Part shown: one piece after another, positions 1 to 12,875 of the stretch | Layout: each line of letters begins with the position of its first letter | How positions within the stretch are numbered: position 1 is the stretch's first letter | Source of the DNA: Palaemon carinicauda | Taxonomy: Eukaryota > Arthropoda > Malacostraca > Decapoda > Palaemonidae | Assembly (NCBI RefSeq): GCF_036898095.1 | Contig: NC_090763.1 | Coordinates: 57,885,731 to 57,949,730 of the forward strand | Direction of reading: 5' to 3' | Length of the DNA: 64,000 bases | Program-made: the position numbers and the translations under genes | The notes under the pieces: generated by a model | Seen by the model: the letters and a program-made list of their open reading frames with translations, nothing else | The model's database searches: none | What the model was told of the DNA's origin: nothing

Positions 1-799
<799 letters not shown>

Positions 800-884
<85 letters not shown>
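800..884. repeat. (ATT)n microsatellite
   Basis: A nearly perfect ATT trinucleotide run of about 28 units. It joins directly to the dispersed repeat that follows and is probably the simple tail of that element. Confidence 0.95.
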
Positions 885-885
<1 letters not shown>

Positions 886-988
886 TAGCCAAGCTACATC
901 CCTAGTTGGAGAAGCAAGATTCTATAAGCCCAAGGGCTCCAATAGGGAAAATTAGCCCAGTGAGGAAAGGAAATAAGGAAATAAAAAA
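885..988 (+). mobile_element. Short dispersed SINE-like repeat with ATT tail
   Basis: About 100 bases following the ATT run, beginning CTAGCCAAGCTACATCCCTA and ending in an AAATAAGG-rich stretch. A shortened minus-strand copy with the same order of parts (ATT run, TAGC-AAGCTACA-CCCTAG, loss of the middle, GGAAAGGAAATAA tail) occurs at 15,110-15,195, so it is a dispersed element. I recall this motif as common in shrimp genomic DNA; that is memory, not a search. No RNA polymerase III boxes were verified, so SINE-like is descriptive only. Confidence 0.6.
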
Positions 989-1915
989 ATGATGAGAACA
1001 AATCAACAATAAATCATTCTAAAAAACAGTAACAACGTCTAAACAGATATGTCCTATATAAACTATTAACGTCAAAAACAGATGTGTTGCATATAAACTA
1101 TAAAAAGACTCATGTTAGCCTGGTCAACATAAAAACATTTGCTCCAACTTTGAACTTTTGAAGTTCTACTGATTCGACTACCCGATTAGGAAGATGGAAT
1201 GAAAAGGGCTCCCCCCTGTATATTCAATAGAAATTAAAAGTAAGCTTTTATTTTAGATTTTTATCAATAAAATAAATGCATATGGATTCCAAGGAGAGAA
1301 TAAAATGCATTCAGGGAACACTACATCAAAAATAAAATTACAGGACATTGAAAATTTCGTAACACGAATTAAAAGTATGATTATAATATTTCACTGATGC
1401 AGCGCCGCATTAGCTATCAATTCTATTTGATGGATGAAGGAAAGGCAAGCGAATTCATTATAGTGTAACGTACATACCTGAACTAATAAAGATAAAATAA
1501 TTAATCTATAAAATAGATAGACCTGTTTGGGCCGTGGGTTGAATGAAAACAAATTTGCGGTACAGTAATAGACTTTCAGAGTAATATGGAAAATATGATA
1601 TTGTACTTAAATAAAATTTTGTTCTGTTTTAGTTTGAATGATTTTAAAAGTTTTCATAATGTAGCGTTTGCCAGTTCAGAAAAAAAAAAATTATTTTTTT
1701 TTCAAATTTAAATTTAAATGCATTTAATTCTATGTAGCCTAGACATGTTTGCGCGCAGATTAATGTAATATACGTTTTCTGAAAGTTGATATATGAATAA
1801 GAAATAAAGAAATACATTTTAATAACTGACCTGTAGTTATAACTTTGCTTTTCTGAACTGGTCCTTGTTTTTTAATCATCTTAGATAAATTCTTTCTACG
1901 GACAATTCGGCTTAC

Positions 1916-1918
<3 letters not shown>
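989..1918. other. AT-rich intergenic, nothing recognised
   Basis: No supported gene or repeat. Short A and T runs only. Confidence 0.55.

Positions 1919-1997
<79 letters not shown>
1919..1997. repeat. (AC)n microsatellite
   Basis: About 79 bases of uninterrupted AC dinucleotide. The minus-strand open frame across it is a Cys-Val run produced by the microsatellite, not a gene. Confidence 0.97.
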
Positions 1998-1999
<2 letters not shown>

Positions 2000-2520
2000 T
2001 AACGATTTCCTTTAAGGATTATCCTTAAAGATACGTTATTTCCCTTATATTAAATCTACATACTACTACTACAACTGCTACTAAAGACATATCCGGAACT
2101 GTGAACAGGAATGAAATAAGTTCTACTCAATGGAATCCTGAATGAAATCTACAAGAACTTTTAAATAATATGATGATTTTCTCAACTGCCCTCTGCACTC
2201 ATCAAATGAGTTTCAGAGATCTGAAGAATTTCAACACGGATGAAATTACAAAATAAATATATTTAATTACTTATGTCAAAGGATTCAAACTGCAATTAAT
2301 TCCACAATAATAGAAAGAATACTTATTGCAATCTAAACGTTTTTGTACAGAAAAAATGGTCTGGATATCCACACTTATAGATAAATGTACACTTTCCTTT
2401 TGATATTAAAATAATTGCTATTCATGCCTTTGCACCATCATCCAACTAAACCTATACTTTTCTTCACACCTACTTTCAACTCGGTAAGACTCTGTAAAAA
2501 AGCTTCCTTAAGCTTTTGAG
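1998..2520. other. AT-rich intergenic, nothing recognised
   Basis: No gene or repeat could be supported in this stretch. Confidence 0.5.
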
Positions 2521-2738
2521 ATCTCATTTTGGTGGGACTGCATTCACAATAATTTTATCTGCACAGTTTTTCTTGTGTAAAAAAATCTCTTTTTGATGGG
2601 ACCGCACCCACAATAATTTTATCTGCAATTATTATTATTAATATTATTATAATTATTATTTTTTTTTTTTTTTTTGAAAAATCTCATTTTGATGGGAACG
2701 CACTCACAATACTTTTATCTGCACAGTTTTTATTGTGG
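2521..2738 (+). repeat. Three diverged copies of a 45-58 bp unit
   Basis: Units begin at 2,521, 2,585 and 2,681. Each reads roughly ATCTCATTTTGATGGGA, then CGCACTCACAATAATTTTATC, and the first and third continue into TGCACAGTTTTTNTTGTG. The second and third are separated by a T/AT-rich slippage tract (2,628-2,676). Local tandem duplication with drift is the simplest reading. Confidence 0.75.
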
Positions 2739-5610
2739 AAAGTATTTCGCTATTAATATGGAAAATTTCAGCATCATATTATGCTTACTCGCATCCGTGC
2801 AAAAGGGAGAGGACATTGAAATATTAAATTTCCCTTTTCTTTTACTATTGCAGCCAATTTAGTTGTGGCTCTCAGAAACTTATCAGAAATTTTAGAATCA
2901 GGAAGTGCTGTTGGTAGAACTGAGTTCATATAGTCATTAGAACTGAATTTTAGTTATTTGAAATTTAGAAGTTAATGAAATCCAGGACAATTAGGGTGTC
3001 CTTGGTAGATCAATATGGGAAGAAAAGAGATAGTCATTAAATACGGCCCTTGTCTCAAATACACGGGACTTGTAACACTATCATTATGAATTAATAAAAA
3101 TATTTACTTACTAATTTTCATAGCTTCTGCTGATTGATATTAATAACTGCTTAATCATTGTAAACATCTAAACCCAAAAAAAATATAATATACCACTAAG
3201 AAAAATGTCTTAAGTAGAAAATAGTATGACCTTTTTTTAAATCATTAAAACTGAATATTTAAGCATTAATGAAATTGAATATTGTACATAACCAAGAAAT
3301 TTGCCATCCCTTTATTGTTGATTCTGCTTGAATAAGCGGACGAATATATAAAATATATATGCTTAAAAAGAAAAACTTCAACGGGAATCATATCAAAATC
3401 ATTGAATCAAAATTAGAATCTCTGGAGTGTTGGATTCTATTAATCTTAAAACGTGAATTTATGTATAGCCTACATCTTAAATGTCCTCATTATCTAATCT
3501 ATGTGATGATGTTTTTCTGTTTCCGCATTCAAGTATGGATACCGACGCTATATAGTCATATGTTATCAGTCGAAGAAAAAAGAAATAAAAACAATCAAAT
3601 GGTCTCTGTAAATTATTTTTCGGACTGTACATAAGATATGCTTATTTTAATAAAAGCAATAGGAAATTCGGGTTTAAAAGTGACTGCAATTTGCTTGAAA
3701 AGTGGCTGCAATTTACTTGAAAAGTTACTGCAATTTGCTTGTATTCTAACCCTACTAATCTAATAAAAAAAATGAAAAACGTTATTTTGGAAGGAGAACT
3801 GTTATAACTTTCGTATTTCAATCTTAGTTAATAAATAGCTATTGGCTAAATTTTCGTACTTTCCACGTAGTATATAATCATGTAGATATTATTATCAAAA
3901 TTATGATAATATGCTTATATCAAAATATTCTTATCAAATTATTTGAACTTACAAAACAAGAGTTCATAAAGGTGTTTTGTTGGATCTGTTAAGTAAACAA
4001 GAAGCGAATAAAGAGGTACCAAAGAAGATTGGCAAAGTCCCTTAAGATTTCCTCTATTCTAGATTATTCAGTTAATTGGTAGCATCAAATATATATGATA
4101 GTTAATATTTATTATCTTAATACCTAATTCAATAAGAAAAATAATTTTATATTGTGATATTAAAAGCGTAGACTATAGTTACTTTTTAAGTTAGTTAAAA
4201 ATGTATGAGTTGCGAGCTATTCTATTTATTTTGAAATTTTCTTTTCTTTTAATAATACCAAATAAAGGCATTTAGATTTCAAAGCAGAATAAAATTTACT
4301 TCTATATCATTTGATATTGCTTTAATAAAAGTGGTTTTAGCATGCTCTGCATACAATTCACTCAAAAAATTCTTTGTAATCAATGTTTCCAAGGATCACT
4401 TACTGGGTAAATTTTATTATAAGTTATTTCAGCGTCCAATAGATGTCCATAGCTTCACTGTTCGTGATTTTTCTAGTGGTTAACAAGCCTAAATTTTGAA
4501 TTGGAAAACGTTATAAAATTGGAAATAGACCCTAAATATAACAAATTTAGAAATTAGACATCACCTTATATAGAGTAGCTAAAAGGTAATTGTTTAGAGA
4601 TATTTTATATTAATTCAATTATGTTCTTGTAAAAATTGTTTAAGGAATTCTACTTTTAGCTTTGTTTCCCTTTTAGAAATACGTCTGCAACTCCAAAAGT
4701 AACAAAGAATCTAAAGAAATTCCAAGTCTTGTGAGAAAACATGATATTTTATGAATCAGTGTCTATGAGGATTTATCAAGATTATATTCAAGTTCACCTT
4801 GTTGCATTTTTAACAATGTTTAATGGGATATTATGGCTTTTTATACAACTTGCATCTCAATTCTGGAAATTCGTCTGCTTGTTCTATTACCAAACAAAAC
4901 AAGTAAAATACCTTTCATATTTCTAGTTTCACGCTTATCAAAGCATTAATAGTACAAGTATTCATATCATATTGTATTTCAATTATTTCAACAATATTTA
5001 TTTCGTAAAAATACATTTAATATGCAAAACCTTGAAATTTCAGACAATAGTTACTGCATAAGTAATCTTAAAAAGATTGTCGTTACTAACCATTCTTTTT
5101 TTTATTATATTTTTAATTCGTTTTTCGTGTATATAATTGTGTATATCAGGACTGAAAACAAAAGAAAATTAACTTTTCAATATATATGTCTTATAATTCT
5201 ATGCTTAAATTGACCACGTTTTGCACAATATATTTTCGTCGGGAAAATAAATTTACCAGTTAATATCCTTCTCTATAATTCATTTAACTCTCAACAGGTG
5301 TCCATAGCATCGTGGTGTCCATAGAGGAAGCTCACTTGCCTAAAGTAAATAGAAAACCCTTATGGAATCATTAATTGGAATCGCTATTTAGTATAAATTT
5401 AACTCACAAAACGTGAAATTATATTGTTAATTGTATCAATACCAATCAAAGTTTTACATTTAATTTTGTTTCTCCTTAAGAAATGCATCATCCATAGCCA
5501 AATTAAGTTTTCCTTAGGTCTGAATATTAATAATGCATTCATTTTGAGTACCCTAAATTGTCTATATATATTATCTAGATGTATGAGCCACAAAGAATGG
5601 GTTTTCGGTT
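2739..5610. other. AT-rich intergenic, nothing recognised
   Basis: Nearly 2.9 kb of AT-rich DNA. Open frames here are 60-91 codons, no more than expected by chance, and show no recognisable domain. A short direct repeat around GTGGCTGCAATTTACTTGAAA occurs near 3,680-3,740. Confidence 0.5.
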
Positions 5611-5893
5611 AACATCCCTCCCTAATCCATACGCTTGAGACATGAGAATATATAATGCAAATTTTATTTGGGAAATATATTCTCATATTTCAGCGAATTT
5701 CTAAAAATATAGAAATCAACTTTATTATACATTGTTTAGACCTTCAGTTAACATCCCTCTCTTTCAGTCCATACGATTGAGAGATGATAATATATAATGT
5801 CTATTTTATTTGGGAAAATATATTCTCATATTATTTCAGCGAATTTATAAAAATAAATATAGAAATCAACTTGATTATATATTGTTTAAACCT
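5611..5893 (+). repeat. Two-copy tandem duplication, about 140 bp unit
   Basis: Unit 1 (5,611-5,749) and unit 2 (5,750-5,893) both run from AACATCCCTC through CCATACG-TTGAGA, GAATATATAATG, ATTTTATTTGGGAAA, CAGCGAATTT and AGAAATCAACTT to a TTGTTTA-ACC end. Small insertions distinguish them. Confidence 0.85.
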
Positions 5894-5974
5894 GTGGATG
5901 ACTAACATTTCCTATCGCAGGACGTTTTTCATTTGTTTACCATTGCATATGTTTACTTTACCGATAGTCCTTGC

Positions 5975-6284
5975 CAGTATTGCCAGATAAGGAGATTTAT
6001 CTCTAGATTTGAGAATTTATCCCTAGATTTGGGGATTTGGGATGTCTGATGGGGATATTCTGTACACATTTCTGAGTAAACTTTTATTTTATACTTTTAT
6101 ATTGTTGCAATTAGGCATTTAGTTTATTTGCACTTACATGAAGTATGGTGAGTAATTTCTACATTAGTAAAGCCTACATGATCAGAAGAAAATATATTTG
6201 CGGAAATGGGGATTTTTGGGCTGTTTTGGAGATTTTTTAACATGAGTTTTGGGGATTTTTAGACTAACGCATCTGGCAACACTG
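5975..6284. mobile_element. hAT-type MITE with 8-bp target duplication
   Basis: The ends are inverted: CAGTATTGCCAGA at 5,975-5,987 and TCTGGCAACACTG at 6,272-6,284, matching at 12 of 13 positions. Both flanks carry the same 8 bases, GTCCTTGC (5,967-5,974 and 6,285-6,292). An 8-bp duplication and a terminus starting CAGTGTTGCCAGA-like are family hallmarks of hAT transposons. The 310-bp interior has no transposase frame and is rich in GGGGATTT-like motifs, so this is a non-autonomous element mobilised in trans. Confidence 0.9.
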
Positions 6285-6292
6285 GTCCTTGC

Positions 6293-7452
6293 TGTTATGA
6301 GTTATGACAGGCAGCCATTATACGTCCACCTAATAACTTCCCGGTGTTAGCTGTGTGACGTCCATATTAGTTAAATTTACATTGCAGTTCCACACGAGGT
6401 GAAGTTACGCCTCCTCCTTCCATGTGTAATGTAAGTTATTTTTATATTAGTGTTGCAATGTTGGGAGAAGATATCATCTCGACATTGCAAAGTGTTTTTG
6501 TTCATGAAGCTGATGTAGCCCTAATGGATTGATCTACCAGTTGTTGGAGATTTGAGCAAAGAATTAGCTCAAATATATGAGGTTTCAAATGACTAGATGC
6601 TAGTTTCGGCATACTTGGCAAAGGCCCTACTATTAAGTTACTAGAGTTTACTGTCATTTGATGCAAGTGTGCTAGGGTAGTCTTGACTTGCAGGCCTAGC
6701 CTAGCCGGTAGAATTATATATACAGACGGGGAAACATTTCGAACAGATATATGGTTTTCCTGTAGTAAATAACGTGATTTAACAAAATTGGACCTCAAAC
6801 AGAACAACCAGTTAGACTACGTTCCCAGTACACACACTAAAACTGTTATAATTGAATTTAAGTAAAATTACAGCTGCAACCAGGATTGTATTCAAGCTAT
6901 GAACATATTTTGGTAAAAATATATTGTAATTGGTTAATATATGATAGTTTATTTAATAGCAAAACTGAAATTCGACATAAGAAATGGACGAATACTGGTT
7001 AGTTTTGGTATTTTTCTGTTTAATAGGGACGGGGGCATAATAACTTTCATATCGGTCGATTAGAATTTGAAATCTATTTCTCACTCTTAAGTCCATCGTT
7101 TACATTTGGGAGACTGATAGTCGGTTATTGTGCATGCGTTGCTTGAACTAAAGCGAGTTCTTCTGTTTTTGTATGACATAATTATTACCTGGCTTTTCTA
7201 ACTAATTACTAGCTTACAAATATTTATGAACAAGTTCCCTGATGATCGACAACAGCCGTTTTTTTCCACTCTCCCTTCACTTTGAGTTCACCACCATCAC
7301 GTAAGATGTCTGCTAGAGTGAACTTGAGGGAAATACAATCAATTTAGAAACTGTTGGCAATTGATTATGATGAAAATGCCCTCTGTTCAGTGTATAGCTA
7401 CTGTTACTCCTGTGAAAGTAAAAATTAACCCAAAAATGTACCATGAGTCTCG
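6293..7452. other. Intergenic with a 38-bp imperfect palindrome
   Basis: No gene recognised. The minus-strand 101-codon frame at 6,502-6,807 has no visible domain. At 6,453-6,490 there is a 38-base near-palindrome: outer arms TTGCAATGT and ACATTGCAA around an inner GAGAAGATATCATCTC. Confidence 0.5.
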
Positions 7453-7693
7453 TGAGTGCAGCTCAACATGTACTGCTTGCCAGAACATAGGCGCAGTGAT
7501 GCTTTTCTTTTTTGCAAGCGAAATGATCCACAGCGGAGCAAAAACCATTGGAATTCTTTAAAAATAGTCCAGAAATAATAACCATTGGGGTGAGGACAGT
7601 TCAGCATGTACTGCTTGCCAGTACATAGGATCAGTGATTTTTTTTGTTTTTTGCGAGCGAAGCGAGCCACGGCTGAGCAAGAACCGTTTGAAG
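7453..7693 (+). repeat. Two-copy duplication around TGTACTGCTTGCCAG
   Basis: Units at about 7,453-7,557 and 7,591-7,693 share, in order, GCATGTACTGCTTGCCAG, ACATAGG, CAGTGAT, a T-rich tract, TTTTTTGC-AGCGAA, CCAC-GC-GAGCAA and AACC-TT. The second has drifted. No protein domain is recognised. Confidence 0.7.
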
Positions 7694-8149
7694 GATGTTT
7701 TGGTGAATCATAAATAATTTATACTTTAATTTAAAGGCCGTTACATGAACCATATATTTTTCTAACTGGTTATCTTCTTTATTTTTTGGCAATTCCCCAC
7801 ACCTAAAAACCTTTTTTCCCACTGGGCTCCCCCATAATCATCTATATATAAAGGGGTCCAAAATCTCAAGAGCAGGTGGTTTGCCCCAATAATCATGGTC
7901 AGAAATGGTTAAAACACAAGATAGCAACTAGGAAAAATATATTTAGCAAGAAGTTAAAGTACTGTATCATATATTGGTACAGCAGTTGTTTACAAGAGCA
8001 CGCTCTTCATTTACTCCAAAATTTTGCAGTCCTGCAGGTCTCCTCCACTTGTACAATAATTAGGAGGGTCTTTAAATGGGGGAAAGGAAAAAAATGTCAA
8101 GGTATGTTGAGCAAGGGAGGAGGAGTTATAAAAAAACTAGCCTGGTTTC
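7694..8149. other. No gene recognised
   Basis: A stretch upstream of the decayed DIRS-like element. Some of it may be further decayed element sequence, but nothing can be aligned by eye. Confidence 0.4.
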
Positions 8150-9600
8150 CTTACTAAATAACCCGAGCAGCCTACCCAGCTCTTCAACAGTTGCTGGCCG
8201 GGCACTTTGTGATGTTGATGAGCGACAACACCACAGTAGTGGCATACATAAACAAACCGGGCGGTACCTTTTTGCAGCATCTATGCCATCTTGTAGTAAA
8301 GATTCTCAGGTGGGCAGAAGAACATTCGGTGTGTCTATCAGCTCTATTCATTCCAGGCAAGAGGAATGTGCTCATGGACAATCTGAGCAGAGCGACTCGG
8401 ATACACTAGGCTCCGAATGGTCTTCGAATCACCAGATAGCCAACAAAGTCCTGACTTTGTGGGGTTTCCTGACTGTAGACCTGTTTGCTACATCTCTAAG
8501 CAGCAACCTTCTGCAGTACTGTTCTCCAGTCTGGACACTTAGGCTCTATGGCAAGGTATATTTTAACAACGGTGTGACTACATCGACATGTACGCTTTTC
8601 CCCCTTTTTGTCTGATGAGAAGATTGCTCAACAAGACCAGAGCGTCTAAAGATCTAATGATGACCCTTGTAGCTCCACTATGGCATCATGCAGAGTGGTT
8701 TTCAGACCTGCAACTTCCAGTAGATCTACCGAGAGAGCTCCCTCCACGACCAGATCTACTCAAACAACCACACGCAAACTTCTTTCACAAGCCCGTGCAG
8801 TCGCTTCGACTTCAAACGTGGAGACTATCCATCATCTCCTCTCTCAGAAAGGCTTTTCACGACTAGTGGAATGAATGTCCGGTTACATGCGTTGGTCCTC
8901 AGCCACGGTCTACCAGGCAAAATGGAGAGTACAGTATTCTGTGGTTGGTGTCGTGGAAGGAATATCTCTCCACTCGATGCCCCTATTCCAGTAATAGGGG
9001 AGTTCCTTGTATACCTTTGGGAGGAAAAGCTCCTTTCATTCTCGGCGGTGAAAGGTTATCGCTCAGCCTTAAGCCTTGCCTTTAAGTTGAAGGGAGTGGA
9101 TGTTTCCTCTTTGTTGGAGCTTTCTTTACTCATACAGAGTTATGAGATAATTTGTCCCTAGTCACAGATTAGGCCTCCTCTTTGGGTCGTGGTTTGTGTC
9201 TTGAGATCCTTAAAGGACCTCCCTATGAACCATTACGCCATGCAACTGACCGAAATCTCACTTTAAAGACGGCGTTCCTGCTCACTTTAGCCTCGGCAAA
9301 GAGGGTCGGTGAACTACACGGCCTCTCGTATGACATCGCCCATTCAAGGGGATTTGGGGGGAAATGACACTTAGCTTAGTCTCTGAGTTTATTACTAAGA
9401 CTCAAAATCCCGGGGTGCTGGACCATAGATTCAGATTGCCAGTCTTCATTCTGTAACCAATGACCCAGATCAGTTGTTACTATGCCCAGTGAAGAGTTTG
9501 ATATGCTATCTTAAATTCACTGCAGCAACGGGGCCCAGACTAACACCTTTGTACAGCACCATGGGACCCTCTGCAAGCTGTCTTCAACCTCTGCTGGTAA
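8150..9600 (+). pseudogene. Decayed DIRS-like retrotransposon (RNase H to recombinase)
   Basis: Frame-shifted pieces in consistent order on the plus strand. 8,150-8,400 encodes the RNase H part, including MSDNTTVVAYINK and the end motif IPGKRN...DNLSR. Around 8,450-8,500 a VDLFATSL-like box follows, as in DIRS-group polyproteins between RNase H and recombinase. 8,588-8,866 gives AFPPFCLMRR and LVAPLWHHAEWFSDL. 8,871-9,370 holds the N-terminal part of a tyrosine recombinase, ending in TLASAKRVGELHGLS, which contains the first catalytic Arg. 9,370-9,600 continues in other frames with a CPVKSL-like segment. The C-terminal HxxR and Tyr motifs are not visible and seem deleted. At least six frame changes or stops make it non-functional. 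It belongs to a different subfamily from the 37.9-45.8 kb element. Confidence 0.85.
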
Positions 9601-9890
9601 TTATCACTTCCCTTGTGTAGCCTAGTATAAGTTATAAATTTATATACTCTTCACGTCCCCATTGCTTTCTGCGAGGTAAGCAATGGGATACGTCTTGTTT
9701 TCCTATAGAAACTCAGGTGTTCATACAAGACAACCTCTATTACATTGCATTGCACAAGCCACTATTATACTCACTTTGTATCTTTTAGCGAGGTGTCAAA
9801 GTTTTCTCTAGACCACAGTCTTATACTGTACTTGGTAAAACCAGGTCAATGTCCATGCCAGAACTAGGGCTTCCACCCACCTAAGAGTGA

Positions 9891-10258
9891 GTCATCCACA
9901 TAAATAACGGAAGGTTTGTTAGTATGGGAACAAATGACATTCGGAAATAGTTTGTATTTTTCCCTAACTAATACTAACTTGGAGTTATTTGTATAAATTG
10001 GCCTGTCATCACCTGTCCCTCAGAAGTCCTGCCAGCAATCAAAAGTGACCTCTCACTGCCATGAGAGTATATATAGAGGCAGCTGGGTAACCCCAGCCAC
10101 CCCCAGCTTACCCGCTCATGCGGTTAGGCAGGGTTGCCACCTTGCAATGAAAGTCTAATGGCTACCTTCCAGCTCCTCTGGGAGATAATCCACATAAATA
10201 ACTCAGGGTGTGTATTAGTTAAGGAAAAATACAAATTATATCTGAATTTGTCATTTTT
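9891..10258 (+). mobile_element. DIRS-like terminal-repeat region
   Basis: It is bounded by the direct repeat ATCCACATAAATAAC (first copy near 9,892, second near 10,188) and contains an inverted pair: TTTGTATTTTTCCCTAACTA at 9,951-9,970, and its complement in GTATTAGTTAAGGAAAAATA from 10,212. Its position just 3' of the decayed recombinase and this mixed direct/inverted structure fit the end of a DIRS-like element. A comparable inverted pair flanks another recombinase end at 31.03-31.37 kb. Confidence 0.65.
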
Positions 10259-11480
10259 CAGTTATTAATAGAATTGTGGAATATGAAGTTTAAGAATTGT
10301 CAGTAGTTATCCTAGCGGGTTAGCCTAGCCCAGCATGACCAAACCTTCGCAGTCTCCTGGTATATAGGTTAATACAAGAGGGTTTGTGATAATTTTCTAG
10401 AAACTATTTTTTTTTCTTTTTTTTTTTTATAGATAAATATGCCACTTGTTCAAGTATGGTTGCTTAAGTTTTTTGCCATTATTGCCTTCACCATAATGGA
10501 ATACTACTGTATTTTGCGAAGGGTATATATTCCCCTCTGTCGTTTGTTCAAAATTTTTGCTTTTTATTGTTTAGAATACCAAATACGGTATTTTATTGAG
10601 TAGAATGCATGTATAAAATTTCGGTCAATTACTTGGTGTATCAGCAGTTATAACTTTTTGTAATAGTCTAATGTAATATAGAGCCTTGTTTTGGGGTAAA
10701 ATAATTGAAAGTGTTATGTACTAAATAGTAAAACAGCCTCCATTGTATCCCTTAGTATAGTACACCATCCAATTTTGCCCAGTTTACCGTTGGACTTCAT
10801 AGATTCAAGCTCCTCTTGGTATTCAAAGAGATTTTCATTAATAACTTATGAAGTGGAGTATCTGCTTAATTCTGGTCAAAATTTTATGATCTTAAATAGG
10901 ACATCCAGCATTCTGCTGTCAACCGCGGAACAAAATATTTGTGGCAGGGTTGATGATGGATGAAAATTTACAGGGTTTACTTATGCTTATACATTTTACG
11001 CTTTGTGGTTTTAAATAATTCCTGCTTAACGGAAGTTTTAACAGATTTTGAAACTACATTTTATGTGTGAGGAGACTTATTAGCTGCAGATATTGAGGTG
11101 ATAGGTTTAACATACTGTGTGCAGCTTCTGTGTAATGATGCAAGCAAATTACTTGATACTCTCTTGCAGAACTGTAAGTGGATATAGCTATTGATTGTAA
11201 CCTAAAATAAAGATTAGGATAGAGAATTTCACGAGATACCATGAAGCAATTATTGGCAATTAGTGTCGTTAAAACAGTTAATTACCCTGCAAGATCCACT
11301 TTTAGCATGAACCTTTCTTAAAGAAATGTTTTATCGTTAGTCTGCCCGGTCATCCCTTCAAATTCAGGCCAGTGTTGTCATTGTTAACTACTATTCAAGG
11401 GACTTTTCTTTTGTTTATTGGTGGGCAGTAACCAAGAATGCAAAGCTTGACTTTTCTAATTCTCTTCTTTCTCCCTCAGG

Positions 11481-11621
11481 TATTCTCCCGCGTGAGCCAT
11501 CTCCATCTTCCCTTCTGGGGGCCGGCAAAGAAGCAATGGAGTGAGTGTATCCGCCATCACCGGGAAATCCCAAGGACCCAACACATGCACACGCTCTCCA
11601 AATCAGCGGCACAAGTGGTAC
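11481..11621. other. Conserved block inside the segmental duplication
   Basis: This GC-richer block, following a pyrimidine tract and CAG like a splice acceptor, is better conserved between the two units (here and at about 13,919-14,055) than its surroundings. It includes CCATCACCGGGAAATCCCAA. A 65-codon minus-strand frame crosses it here but is not kept in unit 2. It could be a former exon or an old transposon piece; no protein family is recognised. Confidence 0.3.
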
Positions 11622-12417
11622 TGTAGCGTACTCAACTCCCTCACAGGCTAAGAAGTATCTTGTCTAAGAATGCAGTTTAAGCAACATTTGGTAAGAATAT
11701 GAATGTCTGACCTGATTCATCTTTCGTTAGCCCCTCTCTTGGGTCACCATGGTTGTAGTGTTATTTCCTGGAATGGATCGTGATAGAGTTAAGCTACCAT
11801 AGCAAGCTACTTTTCTATAGTGTAGATAGAAGTACGTCCCCAATACTCCCTGTGAGTGGGAGGATTGATAGAAATACAAACTCATTACTTTTAATAGCCA
11901 TACATTTCAGTGGGTCCTACAAGGATTTAAGATCCTCCATGACAGTGTGGGTAAAACAAAAACCTAGCCTATCACCTGAGAGTATTTTCTCTGGTTGATT
12001 AGAGACAAATTGGAATCAACACTTGTACCTCCCAGGATTTTAAAGCGGCTGCTTTGGTTATAGGAATTTCCTTCCTCCTAAGGAAAAGGTGAGGTCTTGT
12101 ATCTATGTAGGAACAAATTACAAAATTTTAGAATGTAAATTTTATTGTTCCTATCTATATAAACCCGAGTTCTTTGTTACACTTCCTGCTTCATCTGCCC
12201 TGCAGTGCCTAGGTGAAGGTTGAAGTGGCCTACTGGTGAGGGTGGGTGATTTACTAGCCAACTGCCAGTAAATATAGACATCTTAGTTATAAATTTAACA
12301 GCCAAATTCCCCCCCCCCCTTTTTTTTTTTTTAAATCATAGTTATTGAAGGAATTGTGTTTGTATAGTTAGGAAAAATTAAAAGTAAAAAAATCAGATTT
12401 TTTCACCCATTCAATTT

Positions 12418-12519
12418 TCACTCATCTGTAATGATCATTGCTTCAGTAGTAGCAGCTATTTGATCATGTTGAGGTACTTGTACTCTTGGAGCTGCAGTTC
12501 TTGGGGCCATTCTCTGCAT
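12418..12519 (-). pseudogene. Small frame, copy 1 of a four-copy family
   Basis: A 33-codon minus-strand frame starting MQRMAPRTAAPRVQV and ending TDE. The same block occurs at about 12,690-12,802, 14,610-14,717 and 14,880-15,000, each beginning MQRMAPR, MHGMTPR or MQGMTPR and keeping a -HDQI- or -HDHI- core. Copies 12,690 and 14,610 carry a stop or a frameshift. The family is unknown. It may be a fragment of a transposon protein; a working micropeptide is unlikely given the decay. Confidence 0.35.
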
Positions 12520-12875
12520 GTATTTTGGTGGAAATTAATGTAGAAGTCTTCGTTTTATAGCCTGATGGTAAACATGCATACAGGTAAGAAGGGTTAGAAT
12601 TTATTGTTCGTAACTTAGTATTTTATTAAAAATGATTTTGTACAGGTAAGAGAAAAAATGCATGAGATATATATTACAACCCATCATTTTCAGACTGGAA
12701 GATGTCCATGTGATGGTCATGGACTTAGCTGATACCAGATATGTGGTCATGTTAAGATTTATTCACCTCCTGAGTAGTCATTCTTGGAGTCATTCCGTGC
12801 ATATGTCTAGGTAGAGATGAATGGAGAGGTGTTCAAACCATGAAAGCCTGTATACACAGGTGAGAATACTGTATA

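Larger units (their letters stand above)
10544..12875. repeat. Segmental duplication, unit 1 (about 2.33 kb)
   Basis: Starts at TTGTTCAAAATTTTTGCTTTT and is matched in the same order by 12,876-15,069. Shared landmarks include GGTGTATCAGCAGTTATA, CCTCTTGGTATTCAAAG, GTTTATTGGTGGGCAGTAAC, ATCACCGGGAAATCCCAAGGA and GACTGGAAGATGTCCATGTG. Divergence is substantial, with indels, so the duplication is old. It contains a 12,105-12,385 patch resembling DIRS-like terminal DNA (GGAACAAATT, TTGTATAGTTAGGAAAAAT). I see no functional gene in it. Confidence 0.85.

Noticed and set aside
1760..1996. Minus-strand frame with a Cys-Val run
   Set aside because: Produced by the (AC)n microsatellite; no domain or splice support.
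6502..6807. 101-codon minus-strand frame as a gene
   Set aside because: No domain, no splice context, ordinary AT-rich composition.
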